DNA of 64,000 nucleotides from Pseudomonas sp. C2B4. GTDB taxonomy: Bacteria; Pseudomonadota; Gammaproteobacteria; Pseudomonadales; Pseudomonadaceae. The stretch is from NCBI RefSeq assembly GCF_013359695.1, contig NZ_JABFMU010000018.1, positions 38,819 to 102,818 of the forward strand, given 5' to 3'. The translations under genes were made by a program, and so were the position numbers. Below are positions 17,766-26,569 of this stretch, piece after piece (the stretch's first letter is position 1; each line of letters begins with the position of its first letter). Below the pieces are notes generated by a model that saw nothing but the letters and a program-made list of their open reading frames with translations, was not told where the DNA came from and ran no database searches.

Positions 17766-17800
17766 GGCCAAATGCCATTCAATCAGGCTTACAAGGTATC

Positions 17801-17893
17801 TGTGGCGAGGGGATTTATCCCCGCTGGACTGCGCAGCAGTCCCATCTTTTGGGGCCGTTTCGCAGCCCAGCGGGGATAAATGCCCTCGCCACA
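17801..17893. repeat. Long inverted repeat of the TGTGGCGAGGGGATTTATCC family
   Basis: This copy starts TGTGGCGAGGGGATTTATCC and ends CCCTCGCCACA, enclosing CTGCGCAGCAG and GGGGCCGTTTCGCAGCCC palindromes. It separates the convergent LuxR-type and hmgR genes. Confidence 0.85.
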
Positions 17894-17933
17894 GGTACTC
17901 ATCGCTAGTTCAATCTCTTCTTATCTGACTGGC

Positions 17934-18737
17934 TCAGGCAACAGGTTTGCTGTCCGGTTCAAAGCCCATTCGCCAACTGACCGCACGCGTGGCGGCCAGC
18001 AGGCGTTGGGCGGCCGGGCCGTTTTCATCGGCATGGAACAGTGACGTCGGGCCAACCACCGTCAGGACGGCCACCACACTCCCCATGGCGTTGAACACCG
18101 GTGCCGACAAGGCATCCACGCCAGGCATCAGCAAGCCGTGCACGTGGTGCAGGCCGCGTGCGCGGATCTGCTCGCACATGGCGGCATACACCTGATCGTC
18201 CGCCAGCGGGTGGGCCGCGTGAGCCTGCAGTTCCTGCTCGCGCAGTTCTACGGTTTCTCGCTTGGGCAGATAGGCACCGAACACCAGGCCAGTGGAAGAG
18301 CTGAGCAATGGCAACACCGAGCCCAATTGAGTCACGACCGTGACCGCACGTACCGCTGGCTCGATGTGCACCACGGTCGCGCCCTGGTTGCCCCACACCG
18401 CCAGAAAGCAGGTTTCGTTCAAGTCGTCGCGCAACTCGGCCAACGGCAGGGCAGCGACTTTCAGCACGTCCATACTGTTAAGTGCCGCCAGCCCTACGCG
18501 CAAGGCTTCACGGCCCAGCCCGTAATGGTTGGTCGCCGGATTCTGTTCGGCAAAGCCGCTGGCGATCAGCGCCTGCAGATAACGGTGCACCTTGCTGGCC
18601 GGCATCTGCACGTGTTCGGCCAGGCGCGAGAGCGACGTCGAGGGCGACAACTCGGCCAATGCCTTGAGGATGTCGGTACCCACCTCGGCGGAGCGGACTT
18701 TCTGTTTACCGTTGCTGTCGCTGGTGGGCTTTTCCAT
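17934..18737 (-). CDS. hmgR: IclR-family repressor of homogentisate catabolism
   Basis: The 267-residue protein has an N-terminal winged helix (about 18-80: TDILKALAEL, LSRLAEHVQMPASKVHRYLQAL) and the C-terminal IclR effector domain. Divergent orientation to hmgA-fahA-maiA identifies it as HmgR. In P. putida that protein represses the hmg operon until homogentisate binds. The putative operator lies in the shared 168-bp intergenic region. Confidence 0.9.
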   Translation of the reverse strand: MEKPTSDSNGKQKVRSAEVGTDILKALAELSPSTSLSRLAEHVQMPASKVHRYLQALIASGFAEQNPATNHYGLGREALRVGLAALNSMDVLKVAALPLAELRDDLNETCFLAVWGNQGATVVHIEPAVRAVTVVTQLGSVLPLLSSSTGLVFGAYLPKRETVELREQELQAHAAHPLADDQVYAAMCEQIRARGLHHVHGLLMPGVDALSAPVFNAMGSVVAVLTVVGPTSLFHADENGPAAQRLLAATRAVSWRMGFEPDSKPVA

Positions 18738-18801
18738 GGTGGCGCTGCTGTGATCCCGGAATGAATGGGCGTCTTTATAGCTTGACGGTCGACACCAATC
18801 A

Positions 18802-18828
18802 AATTACGTTATGCGTAATTGGATTACG
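18802..18828. promoter_or_regulatory. Putative HmgR operator
   Basis: AATTACG (18802-18808), five-base spacer, CGTAATT (18814-18820) is a perfect inverted repeat. A third half-site ATTACG follows directly at 18823-18828. It lies midway between hmgR and hmgA, where the IclR-type repressor would be expected to bind. Confidence 0.65.
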
Positions 18829-18905
18829 ATAAAAACAACCCCGGCGTGCCAGAACCTCTGCTTCAGAGCGACAGGCCACGGCCAAGTCCTTGTTCAGGAG
18901 GCTTC

Positions 18906-20210
18906 ATGACCCTCGATTCAACGACGCCAGCGCTGGCCTATCAGTCAGGCTTCGGCAACGAATTCAGCAGCGAAGCGTTGCCCGGCGCACTGCCGGTCGG
19001 CCAGAACTCCCCGCAAAAAGCCCCTTACGGCCTCTACACCGAACTGTTTTCCGGCACTGCCTTCACCATGACCCGCAGTGAAGCGCGGCGCACCTGGATG
19101 TACCGTATCCAGCCGTCGGCCAATCATCCGCAGTTCGCCAAACTCGATCGGCAACTGGCTGGCGGGCCATTGGGTGAAGTGACCCCCAATCGCCTGCGTT
19201 GGAACGCCCTGGATATCCCTGCCGAGCCGACCGATTTCATCGACGGTCTGGTGAGCATGGCCGCCAACTCCGGCGCCGATAAACCGGCCGGAATCAGCCT
19301 CTACATCTACCGCGCCAACCGTTCCATGGAACGGGTGTTCTTCAATGCCGACGGCGAAATGCTGGTGGTGCCACAGCAGGGCCGTTTGCGGATTGCCACC
19401 GAACTCGGTGTACTGGAGCTGGAGCCGCTGGAAATCGCCGTCCTGCCACGGGGTTTGAAATTCCGCGTTGAACTGCTCGATCCGCAAGCTCGCGGCTACA
19501 TTGCCGAGAACCATGGCGCACCCCTCCGCCTGCCGGACCTGGGGCCGATCGGCAGCAACGGCCTGGCCAACCCGCGTGATTTCCTGACGCCGGTTGCCCA
19601 TTACGAACACATCGCGCAACCGACGACCCTGGTGCAGAAATTCCTCGGCCAATTGTGGGGTTGCGAACTCAAGCATTCGCCTCTGGATGTTGTGGCCTGG
19701 CACGGCAACAACGTGCCGTACAAATATGACCTGCGCCGTTTCAACACCATCGGCACGGTCAGCTTCGATCACCCGGACCCGTCGATCTTCACGGTGCTGA
19801 CGTCGCCGACCAGCGTCCACGGTCTGGCCAACCTCGACTTCGTGATCTTCCCGCCACGCTGGATGGTGGCCGAGAACACCTTCCGTCCACCGTGGTTCCA
19901 CCGCAACCTGATGAACGAATTCATGGGGCTGATCCAGGGTGAGTACGACGCCAAGGCTGAAGGCTTCGTCCCTGGCGGCGCGTCGCTGCACAGCTGCATG
20001 AGCGCCCACGGCCCGGATGGCGAGACCTGCACCAAGGCGATCAATGCCGATCTCAAACCGGGGAAAATCGACAACACCATGGCCTTCATGTTCGAGACCA
20101 GCCAAGTGCTGCGTCCGAGCCGTTTCGCCCTCGATTGCCCGCAATTGCAATCCAACTACGACGCATGCTGGGCCACGCTGCCCGCCACTTTCGACCCGAC
20201 CCGGAGATAA
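18906..20210 (+). CDS. hmgA: Homogentisate 1,2-dioxygenase
   Basis: The 434-residue protein has the normal length of the family and the start [23 protein letters not shown] typical of bacterial HmgA (shown here only in part). Iron ligands are expected in the C-terminal cupin-like half around [13 protein letters not shown] and [12 protein letters not shown], both present. It opens the ring of homogentisate to 4-maleylacetoacetate with Fe(II) and O2. AGGAGG lies five bases before ATG 18906. It heads an operon with fahA and maiA. Confidence 0.95.
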   Translation: MTLDSTTPALAYQSGFGNEFSSEALPGALPVGQNSPQKAPYGLYTELFSGTAFTMTRSEARRTWMYRIQPSANHPQFAKLDRQLAGGPLGEVTPNRLRWNALDIPAEPTDFIDGLVSMAANSGADKPAGISLYIYRANRSMERVFFNADGEMLVVPQQGRLRIATELGVLELEPLEIAVLPRGLKFRVELLDPQARGYIAENHGAPLRLPDLGPIGSNGLANPRDFLTPVAHYEHIAQPTTLVQKFLGQLWGCELKHSPLDVVAWHGNNVPYKYDLRRFNTIGTVSFDHPDPSIFTVLTSPTSVHGLANLDFVIFPPRWMVAENTFRPPWFHRNLMNEFMGLIQGEYDAKAEGFVPGGASLHSCMSAHGPDGETCTKAINADLKPGKIDNTMAFMFETSQVLRPSRFALDCPQLQSNYDACWATLPATFDPTRR

Positions 20211-20213
20211 CCC

Positions 20214-21518
20214 ATGACGCAGACTTCCATCACTCGCAGCTGGGTTGCTTCCGCCAACGGCCATGCTGATTTCCCGCTGCAAAACCTGCCGCTGGGCGTG
20301 TTCAGCGTGAAAGGTTCGGCGCCTCGCAGTGGCGTGGCCATCGGCGAACATATCTTTGATCTGGAGGCCGGACTCGATGCCGGTCTGTTCGACGGTGCCG
20401 CAAAAACCGCCGTCGAAGCGACCCGTGACGGTCAGTTGAATGCCTTCTTCGAACTGGGCCGTGAAGCGCGTGTGGCACTGCGCGAGCGTCTGCTGGAGCT
20501 GCTGAGCGAGGGCAGCACCCTGCACGGCAAGATCGAAGCCCAGGGCGCAAAACTGCTGCCACTGGCGGCGGATTGCGAGATGCACCTGCCGGCGAAAATC
20601 AACGACTACACCGACTTCTACGTGGGCATCGAACACGCGCAAAACGTCGGCAAACTGTTCCGCCCGGACAACCCGTTGCTGCCGAACTACAAGTACGTGC
20701 CGATCGGCTACCACGGCCGCGCCTCGACCATTCGTCCGTCCGGCACCGATGTGCGCCGCCCCAAAGGCCAGACCTTGCCGGCCGGGCAGACCGAGCCGAC
20801 CTTTGGTCCGTGCGCGCGCCTGGACTATGAGCTGGAACTGGGCATCTGGATTGGCCAGGGCAACGACATGGGCGACTCGATTGCCATTGGTGACGCCGCC
20901 GATCACATCGCCGGTTTCTGCCTGCTCAACGACTGGTCGGCGCGCGACATCCAGGCGTGGGAATACCAGCCGCTGGGGCCGTTCCTGTCGAAGAGTTTCA
21001 TCACCAGCATTTCGCCCTGGGTGGTGACTGCCGAAGCGCTTGAGCCGTTCCGTCGTGCCCAGCCGGCGCGCCCGGAAGGCGATCCGCAACCACTGCCGTA
21101 TCTGTTCGATCAGCGCGATCAGGCCGCCGGTGCCTTCGACATTGAACTGGAAGTGCTGCTGCTGACCGAAGCCATGCGCGAGCAGAACCTGCCCGCCCAT
21201 CGTCTGACCTTGAGCAACTCGAAACACATGTACTGGACCGTGGCGCAAATGGTCGCGCACCACAGCGTCAACGGTTGCCAATTGCAGGCCGGTGACCTGT
21301 TCGGTTCCGGTACCTTGTCGGGCCCTGAAAACGGTCAGTTCGGCAGCCTGCTGGAAATCACCGAAGGCGGTAAAAAACCAATCGAATTGGCGTCGGGCGA
21401 AGTGCGCAAGTTCCTGGAGGATGGCGACGAAATCATTCTGCGGGGCCGTTGCAGCCGTGAGGGTTTCGCTTCCATCGGTTTCGGCGAATGCCGTGGCAAA
21501 GTGCTTCCGGCGCGCTAA
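20214..21518 (+). CDS. fahA: Fumarylacetoacetase
   Basis: The 434-residue protein has the FAH N-domain, the DFYVGIEHAQNVGKLFRP and PIGYHGRAST active-site loops, and the metal-binding ELELGIWIGQGN and NDWSARDIQAWEYQPLGPF segments. It hydrolyses fumarylacetoacetate to fumarate and acetoacetate, the last step of tyrosine breakdown. It starts three bases after the hmgA stop. Confidence 0.95.
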   Translation: MTQTSITRSWVASANGHADFPLQNLPLGVFSVKGSAPRSGVAIGEHIFDLEAGLDAGLFDGAAKTAVEATRDGQLNAFFELGREARVALRERLLELLSEGSTLHGKIEAQGAKLLPLAADCEMHLPAKINDYTDFYVGIEHAQNVGKLFRPDNPLLPNYKYVPIGYHGRASTIRPSGTDVRRPKGQTLPAGQTEPTFGPCARLDYELELGIWIGQGNDMGDSIAIGDAADHIAGFCLLNDWSARDIQAWEYQPLGPFLSKSFITSISPWVVTAEALEPFRRAQPARPEGDPQPLPYLFDQRDQAAGAFDIELEVLLLTEAMREQNLPAHRLTLSNSKHMYWTVAQMVAHHSVNGCQLQAGDLFGSGTLSGPENGQFGSLLEITEGGKKPIELASGEVRKFLEDGDEIILRGRCSREGFASIGFGECRGKVLPAR

Positions 21519-21530
21519 GGGGAACGGGTC

Positions 21531-22166
21531 ATGGAGCTCTATACCTACTACCGGTCGACCTCGTCCTATCGGGTGCGCATCGCGCTGGCGCTGAAGGGGC
21601 TGGATTACCAGGCGCTGCCGATCAACCTGATCGCACCACCGGGTGGCGAGCATCGCCAGAGCGCGTATCTGGGCATCAACCCGCAAGGTCGCGTGCCGGC
21701 CTTGCGCACCGATGAAGGCGAGCTGCTGATCCAGTCACCGGCGATCATCGAGTACCTGGAAGAACGTTATCCACAGGTGCCGCTGCTGTCCAAGGAGCTC
21801 GCTGCCCGTGCCCATGAGCGCGGTGTGGCGGCGGTGATTGGTTGCGATGTGCACCCGCTGCACAACGTCAGCGTACTCAATCGGCTGCGGCAGTTGGGCC
21901 ACGATGAAACCCAGGTGGTCGAATGGATCGGGCATTGGATCAGCCAGGGGCTGGCGACCGTGGAGCAACTGATCGGTGACGACGGTTACTGCTTCGGGCC
22001 GCACCCAGGGTTGGCGGATGTGTACCTGATCCCGCAGCTGTACGCGGCCGAGCGTTTCAACATTTCCCTTGATGCCTGGCCACGGATTCGTCGGGTGGCG
22101 GCACTGGCCGCTGCGCATCCGGCGTTCATCAAGGCGCATCCGGCTAACCAACCGGACACCCCTTAA
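21531..22166 (+). CDS. maiA: Maleylacetoacetate isomerase
   Basis: The 211-residue zeta-class glutathione S-transferase shows the SSCR-like motif YRSTSSYRVRIAL at residues 5-17 (STSSYR in place of SSCS). It also has LIQSPAIIEYLEE glutathione contacts and the conserved DVHPLHNVSVL segment. It isomerises maleylacetoacetate to fumarylacetoacetate using glutathione. It lies 12 bp after fahA and completes the hmg operon. Confidence 0.95.
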   Translation: MELYTYYRSTSSYRVRIALALKGLDYQALPINLIAPPGGEHRQSAYLGINPQGRVPALRTDEGELLIQSPAIIEYLEERYPQVPLLSKELAARAHERGVAAVIGCDVHPLHNVSVLNRLRQLGHDETQVVEWIGHWISQGLATVEQLIGDDGYCFGPHPGLADVYLIPQLYAAERFNISLDAWPRIRRVAALAAAHPAFIKAHPANQPDTP

Positions 22167-22188
22167 AGCCTCACCCCCGACCCAACAC

Positions 22189-22288
22189 TGTAGGAGCGAG
22201 CTTGCTCGCGATGGTCGTCAACGATAACGAGTGGTGTCTGGTGATACGCGTTTTCGTTAAGACCATCGCGAGCAAGCTCGCTCCTACA
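22189..22288. repeat. REP doublet (TGTAGGAGCGAGCTTGCTCG class)
   Basis: TGTAGGAGCGAGCTTGCTCG begins at 22189 and its inverse ends at 22288. The REP sits between maiA and the MFS gene. Confidence 0.9.
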
Positions 22289-22338
22289 GGGGAATCGGGT
22301 CGTGTCAAAAACATAAAAAAGAAATCAGGAACCTTGCC

Positions 22339-23718
22339 ATGCACAACCAGATTGCCAGTTTTCGCGAGGCACTCGATGCCCGTCCCGTGTCCCGTTATCA
22401 ATGGCTGATCCTGTTGCTCCTGGCCCTGTTGCTGGTGACGGATGGCTACGATGCACAGGTGCTGGGTTATGTGGTGCCGGCCCTGGCACAGGATTGGGGG
22501 CTGGAAAAGGCGGCTTTCGGGCCGGTTTTCAGTGCCAACCTGCTGGGCTTGACGCTCGGCTCGCTGGCGGTGACGCCCCTGGCGGACCGCTTCGGTGTAC
22601 GACGGATTCTGCTCGGCTGCGTGCTGATCTACGCCAGCCTCACGATTTTGATGATGTTCGCCGATTCCCTGAACACCCTGATGGCCGCACGTTTCATCTG
22701 CGGTATCGGCATGGGCGGGGCGATGCCCAGTGCCATGGCGCTGATGTCGGAATACTCGCCACCTCGCCTGCGTACGCTGATGGTCACGCTGGCCGCGTGC
22801 GGGTTTTCCTTTGGCGGCGCGGCGGGTGGTTTTGTCGCCGCCGGGTTCATCGACAGCTTCGGCTGGCAGTCCGTTTTCCTCGCCGGTGGCGTGACACCGC
22901 TGCTGCTGTTTCCGTTTCTGGTCTGGTTGCTGCCGGAGTCTCTTCCGCGTCTGCTGCGTGACGCACCGCCCTATGCCCGCTTGAACAAAGTCACTGCGCG
23001 CATGCTGCCAGATTGGCAGCCACCTGCTGCGTCCATCGAGCAAAACGAGCGGGAGCAGGGCAGCAAACTGACGGTGGTGGAGCTGTTCCGCAACGGTTAT
23101 GCGCGACCGACGCTACTGATCTGGGCAACGTTTTTCGTCAGCCTGATCCTGCTGTATTTCATGATCAGCTGGCTGCCGTCGCTGTTGCTGGAAAGTGGCC
23201 TGAAACTCAGCGAGGCCAATCTTGTGACCTCGATGTTCCTGTTCGCCGGCACCGTCGGTGCGATTGGCATGGCCTGGATCGCCGACCGCCTGAAAAGCAA
23301 AGTGCGACTGCTGTCGTGTGTACTGGCGGGGGCGGCGGTTTGCACCATTTTGCTGGGCTTGAATCATGACAATCCGCGCTACCTGGTGGCCTCTGTATTC
23401 GCCGCCGGATTCTGCATCATTGGCGGGCAACTGACCCTCAACGCCTTCGCCAGTAACTTCTACCCGGCGCAGGTTCGCGCCACCGGCACCGGTTGGGCAT
23501 TGGGTGTAGGGCGTTTCGGCTCGATCCTCGGACCGCTGTTTGGCAGCATGTTGTTGGCGATGCAGATTCCGGTGCAGCAGATTTTCTTCTTCTGTGCCGT
23601 ACCGGCAGTGATCGCCGCGCTGCTGATCATGCAGGTGCGTTCGCCCTCTGACGCAACACCTGTCCCAGCCCTTACCCCTTGTGGGAGCGAGCCTGCTCGC
23701 GATGGTGGTCAACGATAA
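22339..23718 (+). CDS. MFS transporter, aromatic acid:H+ symporter type
   Basis: The 459-residue protein has 12 predicted membrane helices and the MFS loop motif PLADRFGVRRIL between helices 2 and 3. The first helix carries DGYDAQVLGYVVPAL, the DGxD motif of the AAHS family (PcaK, BenK). It may import a phenylacetate or hydroxybenzoate-type substrate, fitting the upstream homogentisate genes. Its last dozen codons (CGSEPARDGGQR) are encoded by a REP element, with the stop inside the REP spacer, so the C-terminus has been extended by that insertion. Confidence 0.85.
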   Translation: MHNQIASFREALDARPVSRYQWLILLLLALLLVTDGYDAQVLGYVVPALAQDWGLEKAAFGPVFSANLLGLTLGSLAVTPLADRFGVRRILLGCVLIYASLTILMMFADSLNTLMAARFICGIGMGGAMPSAMALMSEYSPPRLRTLMVTLAACGFSFGGAAGGFVAAGFIDSFGWQSVFLAGGVTPLLLFPFLVWLLPESLPRLLRDAPPYARLNKVTARMLPDWQPPAASIEQNEREQGSKLTVVELFRNGYARPTLLIWATFFVSLILLYFMISWLPSLLLESGLKLSEANLVTSMFLFAGTVGAIGMAWIADRLKSKVRLLSCVLAGAAVCTILLGLNHDNPRYLVASVFAAGFCIIGGQLTLNAFASNFYPAQVRATGTGWALGVGRFGSILGPLFGSMLLAMQIPVQQIFFFCAVPAVIAALLIMQVRSPSDATPVPALTPCGSEPARDGGQR

Positions 23719-23775
23719 CGCGCGCATTCTGAATGAGTGCGGTGTCCCTTGGTTCAACGCGAGCAAGAGCGGGAT
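23680..23775. repeat. REP doublet, second copy degenerate
   Basis: TGTGGGAGCGAGCCTGCTCG starts at 23680 and overlaps the 3' end of the MFS gene. The inverse copy (CGCGAGCAAGAGCGGGATC, 23758-23776) is decayed. Confidence 0.75.
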
Positions 23776-24578
23776 CAGTGGACGATGGAGTTGGGCGGCA
23801 AATGCCCCAGCCGCTCGGTCAGGCGAATTCGCTGGATCGGGTCATCGCTGAGCATCAGGGCATGTTCAAGGTCGAAACGCTCGGCGTTGGGGCAGTCCAG
23901 ACGCTGGTAGAGGCTGGCGCGGGCCAGATAGTCCGCAGCGGTGCCGCTGCCCAATTCCAGCACGCGTTCGGCATCGATCAGGGCACCGATGTAATCGTCA
24001 TTGGAAAGGTGCAACTGGCGCAGGTTGCGCGACAGGCGTTGCAGCATTTGCACGGGCTCGGCGGTGACCAGGTGTTCGGCGCTGAGCTTCATGTTCGGGC
24101 CGTATTGGCGTTGCAGCAGTTCCCGGCAATCGTTGGGGTAGAGGCGACGGCCGCCGCACGGATCGAGCAGGTGGTCTGCGCCCGGAACGCGCAGTAGAAA
24201 ATGGCCGGGGAAGTTGACGCCGACCAAGGGGATTTCCAGGCCTCTGGCCAACTCCAGTGCAATCAAGCCCAAGGCGAGCGGTTGTCCACGCCGACGTTCC
24301 AATACTTGATTGATCAGTGCCACTTGTGGGCGCAAGGGCGTGAAGTCGTCCTGGGCGAACCCCAGGTCATTCATGCGCCGCAGCAGGGGTTGCGCCAGTT
24401 CACTCACCGGCAACATCGGCAAGCTGCCACTGATTCGCTGTTGCAGCGTCTTGAAATTCGCCAACAGCGTCTCGGGGTTCACCTCGCTGTCATGTTCGGC
24501 GGCAATCCATAGCGCCGCCTCGAACAGCGCGGGCGGTGAACGTTGCAGACAGGCGAAAAACGATTGGCGCGGGGTCAT
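23775..24578 (-). CDS. SirB1-type transglutaminase-like protein
   Basis: The 267-residue protein fits the SirB1/transglutaminase_2 family. It has LINQVLERRRGQPLALGLIALELARGL, in which a conventional Cys-His-Asp site is not evident, then VGVNFPGHFLLR and LLDPCGGRRLYPNDCRELL. The C-terminal third forms short TPR-like helices. Family members in proteobacteria often sit near release-factor and methyltransferase genes, but that neighbourhood is absent here, and the biochemical role is unknown. ATG 24578 has GGAG eight bases upstream; the TTG before it is unlikely. Confidence 0.8.
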   Translation of the reverse strand: MTPRQSFFACLQRSPPALFEAALWIAAEHDSEVNPETLLANFKTLQQRISGSLPMLPVSELAQPLLRRMNDLGFAQDDFTPLRPQVALINQVLERRRGQPLALGLIALELARGLEIPLVGVNFPGHFLLRVPGADHLLDPCGGRRLYPNDCRELLQRQYGPNMKLSAEHLVTAEPVQMLQRLSRNLRQLHLSNDDYIGALIDAERVLELGSGTAADYLARASLYQRLDCPNAERFDLEHALMLSDDPIQRIRLTERLGHLPPNSIVH

Positions 24579-24761
24579 CAAAATCTCCGGTCAATGCCTC
24601 GTTTTAGCCCCGTCTTTGCCATTCGTCCAGTACTGGTCAGGGGGAGCCAAGGGTTATTTCCGAATACCTGAATGGCCGCTACGCTTATTCCGGCGCGCTT
24701 CTGCAATTTTTGTGCGCAAGCCTATACTGGCGACTACAAGAAGTGATTCGGGAGCCTTACG

Positions 24762-25781
24762 ATGTTCGCTCTCATGCAAAGCACTCGCCTTGAATCGCTG
24801 CATCTGAGCGTCGACCCGGCCACCGGGTTGAAGGCGGTCATTGCCATCCATAACAGTCGCCTGGGGCCCGCCCTGGGCGGTTGTCGTTACCTTGCTTACC
24901 CCAGCGACGAATCCGCTGTCGAGGATGCCGTGCGCCTTGCCCAAGGCATGAGCTACAAGGCTGCCCTGGCCGGCCTGGCGCAAGGCGGCGGTGTGGCGGT
25001 GATCGTTCGCCCGGTTCACGTGGCTGATCGCGCCGCGCTGTTCGAAGCGTTCGGGCGATGCATCAATCAGCTCGACGGTCGCTATATCACGGCCATCGAC
25101 AGCGGCACGTCAGTGGCAGACATGGATTGCATTGCCCAACAAACCCAACACGTCACCAGCACCACGTCGGCAGGCGACCCTGCACCCCACGCGGCAATGG
25201 GCGTGTTCACTGGCATTCGCGCTACCGCTATGGCGCGATTGGGCAGCGACAACCTCGAAGGTTTGCGCGTGGCCATTCAGGGCCTGGGCAACGTGGGCTT
25301 TGCCCTGGCGGAACAACTGCATGCCGCTGGCGCCGAACTGCTGGTCAGCGACATCGACCACGGGAAGGTGCAGCTGGCCATGGAGCAACTCGGCGCACAC
25401 CCGATTGCCAACGACGCACTGCTCAGCACGCCTTGCGACATTCTGGCGCCGTGCGGTCTGGGTGGCGTGCTCAACAGTCATAGCGTGACGCAATTGCGCT
25501 GCTCGGCGGTGGCGGGGTCCGCGAACAACCAGCTGACCCATCTGGACGTCGCCGATCAGTTGGAACGGCGTGGCATCCTGTATGCGCCGGATTACGTGAT
25601 CAATGCCGGCGGGCTGATCTACGTGTCACTCAAGCACCGGGGTGAAGAGCTGGCGACCATCACTGCGCACCTGTCGAAAATCAGTTCGCGCCTGACCGAA
25701 GTGTTTGCCCATGCCCAGGCGGAAAAACGCTCGCCGGCGCGGGTGGCGGATGAGTTGGCGGAAAAAGTCCTGTACCGCTGA
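24762..25781 (+). CDS. Leucine/Glu-Phe-Val dehydrogenase homologue lacking the catalytic lysine
   Basis: The 339-residue protein aligns over its length with leucine dehydrogenase: GPALGGCRYLAYPS, GMSYKAALAGL, AIDSGTSVADMD, and the NAD loop QGLGNVGFALAEQL. The substrate-side lysine is present (K66). The family motif GGGK, whose lysine sits 12 residues further on and is catalytic, reads GGGV here (V78, GTG codon). The frame is otherwise intact, so the gene encodes a full-length protein whose deaminase activity is questionable. It could be a regulatory or inactive paralogue. Confidence 0.85.
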   Translation: MFALMQSTRLESLHLSVDPATGLKAVIAIHNSRLGPALGGCRYLAYPSDESAVEDAVRLAQGMSYKAALAGLAQGGGVAVIVRPVHVADRAALFEAFGRCINQLDGRYITAIDSGTSVADMDCIAQQTQHVTSTTSAGDPAPHAAMGVFTGIRATAMARLGSDNLEGLRVAIQGLGNVGFALAEQLHAAGAELLVSDIDHGKVQLAMEQLGAHPIANDALLSTPCDILAPCGLGGVLNSHSVTQLRCSAVAGSANNQLTHLDVADQLERRGILYAPDYVINAGGLIYVSLKHRGEELATITAHLSKISSRLTEVFAHAQAEKRSPARVADELAEKVLYR

Positions 25782-25804
25782 CGTGGCGGTTTTTCACCTG
25801 GCAT

Positions 25805-25836
25805 GAAAAAGGCCCTGAGTCATTCGACTCAGGGCC
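25805..25836 (-). terminator. Terminator between convergent ldh-like and yebG genes
   Basis: GGCCCTGAGTC (25811-25821) pairs with GACTCAGGGCC (25826-25836). On the minus strand it is followed by TTTTT, so it ends yebG transcription and may also stop the convergent gene. Confidence 0.85.
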
Positions 25837-25855
25837 TGTTCAATTCGGCTGTCAC

Positions 25856-26212
25856 TTACTTTGCCGCTTTGGCGGCCTTGGCTGGCTTGGCCGGGGCAAC
25901 CGGCTCAACGACCGCCTCTTCGACGGGAGCCGCCACTTCAACGGGTTGCGGAACCTCAACCGGCGCGCTCAGCAACTCGGACAAGGCGTCCGGCTGGCTC
26001 TTGAACGCCTTGGCGAACACATCGCGATTCTTCGCCATGTAGATCCCGGCTTCTTCCACTTGCTGTTCGGTCAGGGACGGAACGGCTTTTTGCAACACCT
26101 CAGCCAGCAACTCGGCCAGCTCGAGCATTTTGTCATGACGGTCAGCTTCGGCTTTATCCATGAACAAGCGCTCCAGATCTCGGCTGCTGCGGTATACCAC
26201 TTCGACGGCCAT
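25856..26212 (-). CDS. yebG: YebG-family SOS-induced protein
   Basis: The 118-residue protein starts MAVEVVYRSSRD and contains DKAEADRHDKMLELAELLAE, matching E. coli YebG. Its C-terminal third is a low-complexity Pro/Ala/Val/Lys tail (VAPAKPAKAAKAAK) not seen in E. coli. YebG is DNA-damage inducible; its molecular role is unknown. A perfect LexA box lies 45 bp upstream, consistent with SOS control. Confidence 0.9.
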   Translation of the reverse strand: MAVEVVYRSSRDLERLFMDKAEADRHDKMLELAELLAEVLQKAVPSLTEQQVEEAGIYMAKNRDVFAKAFKSQPDALSELLSAPVEVPQPVEVAAPVEEAVVEPVAPAKPAKAAKAAK

Positions 26213-26256
26213 TCACCACCTCACATGCCTTCACATTTGGTTGTCTGATTCGACTA

Positions 26257-26272
26257 CTGTATTTATATACAG
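26257..26272 (-). promoter_or_regulatory. LexA (SOS) box of yebG
   Basis: CTGTATTTATATACAG matches the consensus CTGT-N8-ACAG perfectly and lies 44 bp before the yebG start. It is also a near palindrome, as expected for a LexA dimer site. Confidence 0.9.
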
Positions 26273-26361
26273 CGAAAAGCATAAGCGAATCGCTGGGGTT
26301 TGGGTAGTGGCTTTTTAATGTAGACCGGTTTTGGGGTTTGTCATTGGGATCGAGTTGCTCC

Positions 26362-26386
26362 CATCGCGGGCAAGCCAGCTCCCACA
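26362..26386. repeat. Single REP half-element
   Basis: CATCGCGGGCAAGCCAGCTC followed by CCACA is an unpaired variant of the GTGGGAGC repeat class. With the LexA box and the motif at 26469-26513 it makes up the 357-bp space between yebG and psiE. Confidence 0.6.
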
Positions 26387-26468
26387 GGTCCTGCGATGGC
26401 CAGAAGAGGTGCGACCAAACGCCACGGGGCGCAATCTACAGCGGCTCGCCATGATGGCGTGGCCCTCT

Positions 26469-26513
26469 TTCTGCATAAACAGTTTCTGCATGGATCAGCC
26501 ACTGCATGCAGAA
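26469..26513. promoter_or_regulatory. Three TTCTGCAT half-sites upstream of psiE
   Basis: TTCTGCAT occurs at 26469-26476 and 26484-26491 and inverted (ATGCAGAA) at 26506-26513, 57-100 bp before the psiE start. This is not a Pho-box arrangement (no 11-bp period), so it may be a site for another regulator. Confidence 0.35.
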
Positions 26514-26569
26514 CAAACGTAAAGTCCAACCCGCATTATCCGGTCGAACCGACCTAAGGAAGCATCATC

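Noticed and set aside
18945..21686. A 913-codon open frame antisense to hmgA and fahA
   Set aside because: It mirrors two clear genes and results from GC-rich third positions; it has no homology I recognise.
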